DNA from: Anaerolineae bacterium | GTDB taxonomy: Bacteria > Chloroflexota > Anaerolineae > Aggregatilineales > Phototrophicaceae | NCBI GenBank assembly: GCA_026645945.1 | Contig: JAPKMO010000005.1 | Span: 1 to 64,000, forward strand | DNA: 64,000 nt | Direction of reading: 5' to 3' | In this document: positions 9,215 through 17,289 of the stretch, in pieces | Numbering within the stretch: the first letter of the stretch is position 1 | How the letters are laid out: each line of letters starts with the position of its first letter | Notes under the pieces: model-generated | Told to the model about the DNA's origin: nothing | The model's input: only the letters and a program-made list of their open reading frames with translations | Databases searched by the model: none | Program-made: the position numbers and the translations under genes

Positions 9215-10129
9215 ATGTGGCTGGTTGGGCGTATTTTTTCTGCGCTGTTTACGGTCTGGCTGGCCGTAACGCTCGTTTTTTTTGCGCTGCGGCTGCTGCC
9301 GGGGGATGCTGTTCAGTCGCAGCTCATTCAAAGCGGCGCAAGCGCAGAGGTTATCGCCGTCCGGCGGTCGCAGCAGGGTTTGGATGCTCCCTGGCCGGTG
9401 CAGTATGGACGCTACTGGCTGCGGTTCGTACAGGGTGATTTAGGCTATTCCCTGTTCGACGGGCAGGCCGTCACCGATCTGATTTTTCAGCGGCTTGGGC
9501 CGACTTTACATCTGGCAGGCGGGGCGCTGCTGGTCGGCTGCATCCTGGGATTAAGCCTGGGAATCGCGGGCGGGATAAACTCCTTTTTTTCACCGGCGGC
9601 GCAGGTGGCGATCAATATTGCGTTAAGCACGCCGATATACTGGACGGGAACGCTGGCGATCTGGTTATTCGCCGTGCAGATGGGGCTGCTGCCGTCTGCC
9701 GGCGAGGATGGCCTACCGGGACTTATTCTGCCTGTGGCCGTGTTGGGATTTCACACCGGCGGCGGAATCGGACAGGCGGTTGAAACCAGCGTGCGCGAAA
9801 ACCTCAATGCGGATTTCGTCCGCACAGCGCGCTCAAAAGGGCTGCCGGAGGCGCTCGTGCTGCGCCGTCATGTGCTGCGGGTTGGGCTGCTGCCGGTCAT
9901 CACCGTGATCGCGCTGCAAACCGGCTTCCTGCTGGGTGGGGTAGTTATCACCGAGAGCCTGTTCGTGCGCCCCGGCCTGGGACGCCTGCTGCTGGATGGT
10001 ACCCTCCAGCAGGATTACCCGGTTGTTCAGGGGGTTACCGCCCTTACGGCGGCTGCCTACACGTTCCTGAATGCTGCCGCAGATATGCTTTACATCTGGT
10101 TTGACCCCCGGATAGCGGCGCGCGTATGA
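9215..10129 (+). CDS. ABC transporter permease, DppB type
   Basis: A 304-residue inner-membrane permease with about six membrane helices. The start (RIFSALFTVWLAVTLVFFALRLLPGD) is typical of the DppB/OppB subfamily, as is the EAA-type loop near residue 200 (VRTARSKGLPEALVLRRHVLR). It begins 5 bp after the binding-protein gene and overlaps the next permease by 4 bp, so it is the first of a permease pair for the same importer. No ATP-binding subunit is adjacent. Confidence 0.9.
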   Translation: MWLVGRIFSALFTVWLAVTLVFFALRLLPGDAVQSQLIQSGASAEVIAVRRSQQGLDAPWPVQYGRYWLRFVQGDLGYSLFDGQAVTDLIFQRLGPTLHLAGGALLVGCILGLSLGIAGGINSFFSPAAQVAINIALSTPIYWTGTLAIWLFAVQMGLLPSAGEDGLPGLILPVAVLGFHTGGGIGQAVETSVRENLNADFVRTARSKGLPEALVLRRHVLRVGLLPVITVIALQTGFLLGGVVITESLFVRPGLGRLLLDGTLQQDYPVVQGVTALTAAAYTFLNAAADMLYIWFDPRIAARV

Positions 10130-10902
10130 AATGGCCTTTGACGCTGCTTGGTCTGGCGTCTGTCGCCCTGATTTTTGCGCCCTGGGTCGCGCCGTATGAC
10201 CCCATGCAGACCGCGCCCGATCAAACGATGCAGCCGCCCAGCGTCGAGCATCCTTTTGGCACGGACGCTTTTGGCCGCGATGTTTTCAGCCGACTGCTCT
10301 ATGGCGGGCAGCGCACATTGGCGATAAGCATTCTTGCCACCGCTGCGACCGTTCTGGTCGGATTGTGTCTGGGGCTGGCGGCTGTGGCTGCCGAGGGATG
10401 GTTTGGGCGTGTGGTGCTGTCGTTCATCAACGCGCTGCTGGCCTTTCCAAGTTTGCTGCTGGCGCTAATTATCCTGACGCTGCTTGGGACGGGGGCAGTT
10501 CCTCTGGCATTGGCCGCCGGGCTGTCCCAGGTCGGCGCGTATGCGCGCATCGCGCGTTCGGCGGTAATCGCAGTGCGCCCAGCGCTTTATATCGAGGCGG
10601 CGTTGGTGATGGGAGCGGACAGCCGCCACATTTTTCTGTGCCATATCCTGCCCAACATCCAAACGACGATCACAGCTTATGCCGGCGTGATGTTCAGCTA
10701 CAACCTGTTAAACAGCGCAGCCCTCAGCTTTTTAGGGCTTGGCGGCGCGCCGGGTGTGCCGGATTGGGGAGTCATGCTGGCAGAGGGGCGAGCCGTTCTG
10801 CGCGCTGCTCCCTGGATGAGCCTCGCGCCGGGAATCGCCATTACCCTCACTGTTATAGCCATTAACCATCTGGCGGCGGAGGTTAATCACCGCTTTCGAT
10901 GA
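10126..10902 (+). CDS. ABC transporter permease, DppC type
   Basis: A 258-residue permease. The N-terminus includes the DppC-type periplasmic motif EHPFGTDAFGRDVFSRLLYG at about residues 42-61, and the EAA-like loop is seen at YARIARSAVIAVRPALYIEAA. It starts within the stop region of the DppB-type gene (ATGA overlap). Its 3' end overlaps the convergent ipk gene by 20 bp, so the usual downstream ATPase genes (DppD/F) are absent here and must be encoded elsewhere or shared with another transporter. Confidence 0.9.
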   Translation: MKWPLTLLGLASVALIFAPWVAPYDPMQTAPDQTMQPPSVEHPFGTDAFGRDVFSRLLYGGQRTLAISILATAATVLVGLCLGLAAVAAEGWFGRVVLSFINALLAFPSLLLALIILTLLGTGAVPLALAAGLSQVGAYARIARSAVIAVRPALYIEAALVMGADSRHIFLCHILPNIQTTITAYAGVMFSYNLLNSAALSFLGLGGAPGVPDWGVMLAEGRAVLRAAPWMSLAPGIAITLTVIAINHLAAEVNHRFR

Positions 10903-11674
10903 GTGTGCCGGGCTGCGCGCTGCCAAGCAGAGTCTCCTTCAACAGGCCGGGCTGCCGGCCATCTATCACCCGTATCTGCAATCCTTCAACTTGCTGTGCC
11001 AGGGAAAGCATATCGCGCACTTTGGTTTTCATCCCGCCGGTGACATCCGTCCCCGCCGAGCCGCCCAGGGCATGGGCGACAGCATCAAAATTCCGAGCTG
11101 TGATAACCGGGATAACCACGCCGTCAGTATCCAATACCCCTTCGACTTCCCCCAGCAGCAGGATGCGCTCAACGGGCAGGTGATGGGCGAGGTAGAAGAA
11201 GATGGTTTCGGTCGAAATGATCGTTCCGCCCCGAACCTCGTCTAACGAGACATCGCCATAAACCAGCGGCACGATACCGTTTGAGAGCGCGTGACGGATG
11301 GGGGCGAGCGCCATGCTAACCAGCGCTCCATCGCGGCTTGACGCCGACGCAGATGGCTGGATGCGCCATACCGGGACGCCTGCCGCTTGCAGCGTTCCTG
11401 CTACCAGATAATTCAGTTCGGCGGCCACCGTTGCGACACGGGCGAAGGCCCGCCATTCATCAGGCGTGCGGACGCCGTGAATGGTGTCGTACTGGGTGGC
11501 GGCAAAATGACCGAACGAGCCGCTGCCATGCCCGATGAGCAAACGCAGACTTTCATTCTGCTGTTGGGCTTCGGCGATTTCGCGCGCCAGCCGGGAAACT
11601 ATTTCCTGGCGAAAGGCCGCTTCAACGCGCTTGTCGGTGATAAGCGACCCACCGAGTTTAATAAAGGTCAGCAT
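10883..11674 (-). CDS. ipk: Isopentenyl phosphate kinase
   Basis: A 263-residue amino-acid-kinase-fold protein that phosphorylates isopentenyl phosphate to isopentenyl diphosphate. It begins with the family lysine motif FIKLGGSLITDK. The signature IGHGSGSFGHFAA places His56 at the position of the catalytic His known in archaeal IPKs. GDVSLD and DVTGGMKTKV match the nucleotide and substrate loops. It is the last gene of a minus operon after mevalonate kinase (2-bp gap). Its presence beside mevalonate kinase and a mevalonate-type decarboxylase, with no phosphomevalonate kinase in the window, points to the alternative mevalonate pathway. Confidence 0.93.
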   Translation of the reverse strand: MLTFIKLGGSLITDKRVEAAFRQEIVSRLAREIAEAQQQNESLRLLIGHGSGSFGHFAATQYDTIHGVRTPDEWRAFARVATVAAELNYLVAGTLQAAGVPVWRIQPSASASSRDGALVSMALAPIRHALSNGIVPLVYGDVSLDEVRGGTIISTETIFFYLAHHLPVERILLLGEVEGVLDTDGVVIPVITARNFDAVAHALGGSAGTDVTGGMKTKVRDMLSLAQQVEGLQIRVIDGRQPGLLKETLLGSAQPGTLIESGD

Positions 11675-11676
11675 TT

Positions 11677-12648
11677 TTACCCTACCGTTGTTTCGTACAC
11701 GTGTTTTGCGCCAGCTCGGCTCAGCGCCGCCCGCACGGTCGCTTTGTTTTCAGGCGCAACTAATGCGATCATGTTGCCGCCACGCCCGCCGCCAGAAAGT
11801 TTTGCGCCCCATGCGCCAGCATCCAGCGCCGCCCTCACCAGTTGGTCGAGTTCGTCGGATGAGACGGTAAGCTGCTGAAGGTAAGCATGATTTTGCGTCA
11901 TCAGCGCGCCAAGCCGGGGAAGATCGCCTTGCTCAATGGAGCGGCGCGCCTGGGAAACCAGATCGCCTATTGCACCCAAAAGGGGGGTGATTCGCTCTGG
12001 CTCTGTCTCGTACAGGCGGCGCACGTCGCTAACAGCAACTTTTGTTAATGCCCCGCGCCCAGTATCGGCAATCAACAGCGTGAAGGGCGCGGCGGCTGTA
12101 AAAGTCTGGATGGGGTGATTTCGCACAAAAAAGATCGGCTGCTCGTATACGATCACCGTGTTATCAATGCCGCTGGGCGTGCCATGATGAATTTTCTCGA
12201 CCTCATAGACAATTGTATTCAGTGTGGAGTTATCCAAAGGGTTTCCTAACGCGGCGCTCAACGCCCGCCCCAGGGCGGCAGAAACCGCCGCGCCGCTGCC
12301 CAGGCCGCTGGCAACCGGAATTTGAGACTCTATTGTGGCGGTCAGGTCGGGGAGCGGGCATTTAAGCGTTTCGAGAACCAGGCGAACGGTCATCTCCAGC
12401 GCATCCGTGACCGCCTCTTCGTGGAGGCAGACGTTAGAAGGCAGGAAACGCTCCAGGTCGCCGGCGATCAGGCGCAAACCGCGCTCGCCGCTCTGGTGAT
12501 GTTGAATCCGAACCGTAACACGCAGGTCGGAAACCGGGATAGCAATGGCCGGCTGGTCATAAACAACTGCGTGTTCCCCGCACAAAATCACTTTTGCCGG
12601 GGCGCTGGCGGTAAAAACTTCGTATTCAGGAAAGGCTTCTGGGTACAT
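11677..12648 (-). CDS. mvk: Mevalonate kinase
   Basis: A 323-residue GHMP kinase. It shows the N-terminal SAPAKVILCGEHAVVYDQPA motif, the glycine-rich ATP motif VASGLGSGAAVSAA, GTPSGIDNTV with the catalytic Asp, and the C-terminal KLSGGGRGGNM motif. The HAVVY and GTPSGID combination is typical of mevalonate kinase rather than phosphomevalonate kinase or galactokinase. The product is 5-phosphomevalonate. Its start overlaps the end of the upstream UbiA-type gene by 23 bp and ipk follows 2 bp later, so the three genes form one operon. Confidence 0.93.
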   Translation of the reverse strand: MYPEAFPEYEVFTASAPAKVILCGEHAVVYDQPAIAIPVSDLRVTVRIQHHQSGERGLRLIAGDLERFLPSNVCLHEEAVTDALEMTVRLVLETLKCPLPDLTATIESQIPVASGLGSGAAVSAALGRALSAALGNPLDNSTLNTIVYEVEKIHHGTPSGIDNTVIVYEQPIFFVRNHPIQTFTAAAPFTLLIADTGRGALTKVAVSDVRRLYETEPERITPLLGAIGDLVSQARRSIEQGDLPRLGALMTQNHAYLQQLTVSSDELDQLVRAALDAGAWGAKLSGGGRGGNMIALVAPENKATVRAALSRAGAKHVYETTVG

Positions 12649-13519
12649 AAAGGATAAAAACGAATGACAGTCCCCACAACAAGAGCGCGAGCTGCAAGGG
12701 CCGGTCTTTTAACACGACTTCATCCGGGGCGCTGCCTTCCCCTTTGACATGGATGAGGTACAGGTAGCGGAACAGCCCGTACAGGACAAAAGGCACGGTT
12801 ATCATCGCCAGGTTATTGCCGGCCAGCAGGATGGACGGTGCTTCAATAGTATATAAAATATAGGCCAGCAGCGTGCTGGTGGTCACAATGCGGAGCATAT
12901 CGTCCAGCAGCGGCAGGTTATAATGATCGAAAATCGGGCGGGTGTTGGCGGCGTTATCGCCCAACGACAGAAGCTCCTGGCGGCGTTTGCCGATTGCCAG
13001 AAACAGCGCCAGCAGCGCCGTGCAGGTGTATAACCAGGGCGAAAACCGCGCCACCTCAATTACCAGGACACCCCCGGCCACGCGCAAAACATACCCGGCT
13101 GTGATGGTGAGAATGTCTATCAGGACAACGTGTTTGAGTATGAGCGAGTACGCTACATGCAGAACGATATATGCTGCTAGGACTGCCGCATAACGAGGGC
13201 TGTAGAGCAGCGCCACGCCGACGGAAAACACGGGTATCAAAACAGCTGTGGTTGTCGCCAGCGAGCGGGGCAGCTGGCCGGATGGAAGCGGGCGGTTCCG
13301 CTTTTTGGGGTGCTGGCGGTCGCGTTCGATGTCAACCAGATCGTTGACAATGTAAATGGCGCTGGCCGCCAGACAGAGCAGGATAAAACTGAGGGTGACG
13401 CGCAAAAAAGGCTCGCGGTCGAACAATTGACCGTCGAAAACCAGTCCGGCGTAAATGATGATATTTTTCGTCCACTGCTTGGGACGCATGGTTTTGAGCA
13501 AAGCCATCAAGGCCCGCAA
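12626..13519 (-). CDS. UbiA-family prenyltransferase, decaprenyl-phosphate phosphoribosyltransferase type
   Basis: About 297 residues with eight to nine membrane helices. The first Asp-rich motif reads NDLVDIERDRQHP (residues 59-71) and the second includes DILTITAGYVLR. The opening KTMRPKQWTKN and the RNRPLPSG segment resemble Rv3806c-type enzymes that attach phosphoribose to decaprenyl phosphate. I chose the TTG at 13519 because AAGGAG (13526-13531 on the minus strand) lies six bases upstream; an ATG at 13507 is the alternative. It heads the operon with mevalonate kinase and ipk, so polyprenyl-phosphate supply and use are encoded together. The acceptor is inferred from the family. Confidence 0.85.
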   Translation of the reverse strand: MRALMALLKTMRPKQWTKNIIIYAGLVFDGQLFDREPFLRVTLSFILLCLAASAIYIVNDLVDIERDRQHPKKRNRPLPSGQLPRSLATTTAVLIPVFSVGVALLYSPRYAAVLAAYIVLHVAYSLILKHVVLIDILTITAGYVLRVAGGVLVIEVARFSPWLYTCTALLALFLAIGKRRQELLSLGDNAANTRPIFDHYNLPLLDDMLRIVTTSTLLAYILYTIEAPSILLAGNNLAMITVPFVLYGLFRYLYLIHVKGEGSAPDEVVLKDRPLQLALLLWGLSFVFILYVPRSLS

Positions 13520-13534
13520 AGCGCACTCCTTCGA

Positions 13535-13563
13535 TTGGGAGCAATACAAATTCCAATTATAAT
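13535..13563 (+). promoter_or_regulatory. Sigma-70-like promoter for the decarboxylase gene
   Basis: TTGGGA at 13535-13540 and TATAAT at 13558-13563 are separated by 17 bp, upstream of the start at 13624. The -10 lies in the palindrome ATTATAAT, so the minus strand also reads TATAAT (13561-13556) facing the UbiA-type gene. Confidence 0.6.
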
Positions 13564-13623
13564 CGAGACCTGACAATGCTCCACCCCTGAACCGGGAGCC
13601 AGAAAGAAGGGATACACCCACCT

Positions 13624-14613
13624 ATGAGCGAGACACATTCCGCCACCGCCCGCGCACACCCGAATATCGCCTTCATCAAATACTGGGGGAATGCGGACGA
13701 TAATCTGCGGCTGCCGGCGAATCCCTCTTTAAGTATGAACCTGGATGGATTATATACACAAACGACTGTTACCTGGCTTTCCGAGCCGAACGCCGACCAC
13801 CTGATTCTGAACGGCTTGCCCGACACAGGAACGGCGTTCAGGCGGGTTTCGGAATTTCTTAATATCCTGCGCGAACGGCTGAATATAACCGGCTCGGCAC
13901 AGGTCGAATCGTTCAACAATTTTCCGATGGGCGCGGGTATTGCGTCGTCGGCTTCGTCTTTTGCGGCGCTCACCCTGGCGGCGGTTTCGGCAGCCGGGAT
14001 GCAGCTTTCGGAACGCGCGCTCTCCGCGCTGGCACGTCTGGGGTCAGGGTCAGCAGCGCGTTCGATCCCAGGTGGTTTCGTTGAATGGTTTACCGGCCAG
14101 TCGCATGATGAATCGTTTGCCGAAAGTTTCGCGCCGCCGGATCACTGGGACATCGTGGACATTATTGCGGTGGTGAGCAGTGAGCACAAAACGGTTGTCT
14201 CGCAAGAGGGACACCGCTCGGCCAATACCAGCGACCTCCAGGCCGCGCGGGTGGCCGGGGCTGCGGAACGATTGGCAGCCTGTAAAACAGCCATCCTGTC
14301 CCGCGATTTTGAGCGTTTTGCAGAAGTGGTCGAACACGACAGCAACCTGATGCACGCCGTCATGATGACCAGCCGACCGCCGCTGTTTTATTGGCTGCCG
14401 CCCACGCTGGAGGTGATGGCGCAGGTTCGGCAGTGGCGCGCCGATGGGCTGAAGGTTTGTTATACCCTGGATGCTGGGCCGAATATCCATTGTATTTGTG
14501 CAAAAAATGATGCCGAACAGGTAAGGCAAGAACTGTCTGCCCTGTCAGGTGTGGTGGATGTGCGAATCGCAGGCCCCGGCGGCCCGGCGGCCCTGGTGGA
14601 TGTGAACGGTTAA
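13624..14613 (+). CDS. mvaD: Mevalonate-type decarboxylase (probable phosphomevalonate decarboxylase)
   Basis: A 329-residue GHMP-superfamily decarboxylase. The catalytic Asp283 (TLDAGPN) and the SGSAARSIPGGFVEW segment with Arg146 are intact, as is the SSASSFAAL ATP loop. The N-terminal motif, KYWGK in canonical diphosphomevalonate decarboxylases, reads KYWGN, so Asn23 replaces a Lys that contacts the substrate diphosphate (Lys22 in the yeast enzyme). Together with IPK next door this favours mevalonate 5-phosphate as substrate and isopentenyl phosphate as product, as shown for Roseiflexus. It is divergent from the UbiA-mvk-ipk operon across a compact promoter. Substrate is inferred. Confidence 0.88.
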   Translation: MSETHSATARAHPNIAFIKYWGNADDNLRLPANPSLSMNLDGLYTQTTVTWLSEPNADHLILNGLPDTGTAFRRVSEFLNILRERLNITGSAQVESFNNFPMGAGIASSASSFAALTLAAVSAAGMQLSERALSALARLGSGSAARSIPGGFVEWFTGQSHDESFAESFAPPDHWDIVDIIAVVSSEHKTVVSQEGHRSANTSDLQAARVAGAAERLAACKTAILSRDFERFAEVVEHDSNLMHAVMMTSRPPLFYWLPPTLEVMAQVRQWRADGLKVCYTLDAGPNIHCICAKNDAEQVRQELSALSGVVDVRIAGPGGPAALVDVNG

Positions 14614-14633
14614 TGAGCGTTGCGTTCCATATC

Positions 14634-14663
14634 TTGCTTATCCAAAGCAGACGCCCGTATAAT
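14634..14663 (+). promoter_or_regulatory. Promoter upstream of rseP
   Basis: TTGCTT at 14634-14639 and TATAAT at 14658-14663 with an 18-bp spacer, 52 bp upstream of the rseP start. Read by eye from consensus. Confidence 0.55.
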
Positions 14664-14714
14664 TTAAAAAGCAAGATTGTCTAAGCGAGTGCCTCGCTGT
14701 GAGGAATTCCATTA

Positions 14715-16160
14715 ATGTTTGACTTCCTGTTGGGTAACGATCCGCTGTCCGGCATTATCGCGTTTTTCCTGGTTCTGATACCCCTAATCCTGATCCATGA
14801 AATCGGCCATTTCCTTGCAGCGAAGCTGGCCGGAATCACGGTGCTTGAATTTGGTATCGGGTTTCCGCCGCGCGTTACCAGGCTGTTTACCTGGCGCGAG
14901 ACCGAGTTCACCCTGAACTGGCTGCCGCTGGGTGGGTTCGTGCGCCCTCTGGGTGATGATATTGTGAGGCCGCTGAATGACGAGGCGGTTGAACATGATC
15001 GCCACGAGGCGCTTTCGCGCGTTAATATTCAGACCACCAAATCGGTCAGCGAAGCAACGCCCGTCCAGCGCATTGTTTTCCTTTCTGCCGGCGCGCTGGC
15101 GAACTTTCTCACCGCAATCGTGCTGTTTATGTTTGTTGCCCTAAGCGGCCTGCCAGAACCAATCGGCGGAAGCGTTGAGGTCATCCATGCTGCTGCCGGC
15201 TCGTCACTGGCGGAAGCTGGCTTGCAGGATGGTGACGTTATCCTGAGACTGAACGGCCAGACCTTTGATGATGCAGATGATTTTATCAACCGCCTCCAGG
15301 CGATGGGTGGACAGCCGGCCACGATCACCATTCAGCGCAGCAGTCAGAAAGAGCCGCTTACGCTGACCTTCACCCCCGCGTCTGAAACTGCCCGAACAGA
15401 AACCGGCAGTTATGCCCAGATCGCCGGAATTGTGCCGGGCGCGCCCGCCGACCGGGCTGGCATACGGCCCGGAGATATTGTGACTGCTTTTAACGGCGCG
15501 CCGATTAACAGCCTCGACCATTTTAAGGAATTGACTCAACAAAATGCGGGAAAAGAAATCACGATTTCCTTGCAGCGCGGCGACGAGGCGTTTGATGTGA
15601 CGCTGACGCCGCGCACGAACCCGCCGGAGGGGCAGGGCGCGATGGGCATCGTCATCTGGCCGGCGTTTGGAAGTGCCGATTTGGGTTTGATCTACCGGGA
15701 TGGTTTCGTCCAGGAAGTTCGTGTTGCCCAGCCGTTCGACAAGGCAGTTCAGTATGGTTTTGAGCGCGTAGGTTTTGTGGTAGCGACGACAGCCAGCATT
15801 CCCGCCCAATTGGTCAGCGGGGCGCTGACGGCAGACGAAGCGCGTCCGGTCAGTATCGTGGGTTTAAGCCAGATCGGCGGGGTTGCTTTGCAGCAAAGCA
15901 TCGAAGAAGGCCGACCGGAAGTTATTGTCAACTTCATCGCGGTCATCAGCGTGGCGCTGGGGTTCTTTAATTTACTGCCGCTGCCGGCGCTGGACGGCGG
16001 ACGAATCTTGTTCGTGCTGATTGAGATCGTGCGGGGACGACCGATTGCACCGGAGCGGGAAGGTTTGATTCATCTGGTCGGGTTAGTGTTATTACTCTCG
16101 CTGTCCGCGATTGTGATCTTGAACGATGTTCTGAACCCGGTCACCAATCTTATCCGGTAA
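14715..16160 (+). CDS. rseP: Site-2 protease RseP
   Basis: A 481-residue intramembrane zinc metalloprotease. The zinc motif HEIGH lies in the first membrane helix (residues about 28-32), and the third ligand region is LPLPALDGGR near residue 425. Two PDZ domains lie between (about 155-220 and 235-300; for example GSSLAEAGLQDGD and GAPADRAGIRPGD). The family performs the second cut in regulated intramembrane proteolysis of anti-sigma factors and can degrade signal peptides. The HEAT-repeat gene follows 14 bp later. Confidence 0.95.
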   Translation: MFDFLLGNDPLSGIIAFFLVLIPLILIHEIGHFLAAKLAGITVLEFGIGFPPRVTRLFTWRETEFTLNWLPLGGFVRPLGDDIVRPLNDEAVEHDRHEALSRVNIQTTKSVSEATPVQRIVFLSAGALANFLTAIVLFMFVALSGLPEPIGGSVEVIHAAAGSSLAEAGLQDGDVILRLNGQTFDDADDFINRLQAMGGQPATITIQRSSQKEPLTLTFTPASETARTETGSYAQIAGIVPGAPADRAGIRPGDIVTAFNGAPINSLDHFKELTQQNAGKEITISLQRGDEAFDVTLTPRTNPPEGQGAMGIVIWPAFGSADLGLIYRDGFVQEVRVAQPFDKAVQYGFERVGFVVATTASIPAQLVSGALTADEARPVSIVGLSQIGGVALQQSIEEGRPEVIVNFIAVISVALGFFNLLPLPALDGGRILFVLIEIVRGRPIAPEREGLIHLVGLVLLLSLSAIVILNDVLNPVTNLIR

Positions 16161-16174
16161 ATTGAGGAGCGGAA

Positions 16175-17152
16175 ATGGACTTTGACCGCGACACCAAACC
16201 CGCCCAAAAACCAGCCCTGGATGTTACGCTGGCTGCGCTCCGCGCCGAAGAACCCGGCGCGGTTGCGGCGGCCATCTATTACGGCCTATCCGATCTGACG
16301 GATGCTGAGATTAAAAAACTGCAACCCGCGTGGTCAGCTTTATCAGCCGAGTATCGCCGCAAAGTGATGCGTGAACTGGCGGAAGCCAGCGAGACAGACT
16401 TTGAACTGGATTATGCCGCTGTTGGGCGGATGGGGCTGCAAGATGAGGACGCGCAGGTGCGCGCGGCAGCAGTTGAGGCACTGTGGATAGATGAATCGCC
16501 CGAACTGATGGCGCGGCTGATTGAACTGGCCCAATGGGACGAAGCCAATGAGGTGCGCGCGGCAGCCCTGGTTGCGCTTGGTCGTTTCGTATTGTTAGGA
16601 GAATACGGCGAACTGCCGGAAGATCAGGTTACAAAGCTGCACGAGATTATCATCAACCTGTGGACGGATGAGCAGGAGGACTTAAATGTACGGCGGCGGG
16701 CGCTGGAAGCAATCGCAAACAGCAGCCACGAGATTGTTCCTGATGCCATAGAGGAAGCTTACCACAGCTCGGAGCGATTGATGAAAATCAGCGCGGTTTT
16801 TGCGATGGGGCGAAGCTGCGATGAACGATGGAACGACCGGGTTTTGCGCGAGATGAGCGGCCTGGACGCCGAACTCCGCTACGAAGCGGCTAGGGCGGCA
16901 GGAGAAATCGGCATAACTGAGGCTGTGCCGCTGTTGGGACGGCTCGCAATGGGAAACGACCGGGAAACGCAGGAAGTGGCGATCTGGTCGCTGGGCGAAA
17001 TTGGCGGCAGGGATGCCCTGCGTATCCTGAGCGCGCTGGCGGATGATGCCAAAAAAGCTGAGGATGATGATCTGATCGAAGCAGTGAATGAGGCCATCAG
17101 CAGTGCCAGCCTCATCGGTGAAGACCTTGATTTCGATGATGACGGCGGTTAA
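16175..17152 (+). CDS. HEAT-repeat protein
   Basis: A 325-residue acidic soluble protein without a signal peptide. From about residue 60 it is built of helical HEAT/PBS-lyase-like repeats of about 30 residues (VRAAAVEALWIDE, VRAAALVALGRF, VRRRALEAIA, LRYEAARAAGEIG, TQEVAIWSLGEIGG). Such scaffolds bind other proteins. GAGGAG in the 14-bp gap from rseP marks the start and suggests co-expression. No catalytic motif is visible. A terminator-like hairpin follows. Confidence 0.85.
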   Translation: MDFDRDTKPAQKPALDVTLAALRAEEPGAVAAAIYYGLSDLTDAEIKKLQPAWSALSAEYRRKVMRELAEASETDFELDYAAVGRMGLQDEDAQVRAAAVEALWIDESPELMARLIELAQWDEANEVRAAALVALGRFVLLGEYGELPEDQVTKLHEIIINLWTDEQEDLNVRRRALEAIANSSHEIVPDAIEEAYHSSERLMKISAVFAMGRSCDERWNDRVLREMSGLDAELRYEAARAAGEIGITEAVPLLGRLAMGNDRETQEVAIWSLGEIGGRDALRILSALADDAKKAEDDDLIEAVNEAISSASLIGEDLDFDDDGG

Positions 17153-17178
17153 CCGCCTCAACCGACCTTAAAGTTCTG

Positions 17179-17214
17179 AGCGCCGCTTCATGTAGAGCGG
17201 CGCTTTGATTTTTG
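17179..17214 (+). terminator. Rho-independent terminator after the HEAT-repeat gene
   Basis: AGCGCCGCT (17179-17187) and AGCGGCGCT (17196-17204) form a perfect 9-bp stem with an 8-base loop, followed by TTGATTTTT. Confidence 0.85.
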
Positions 17215-17289
17215 CCAGACTACCTGTTTCGCGTTAAACTTTTCGACGAAATTCCACTTCGGTGTACTTTAAGGAAAAGGGAAGTTAAG

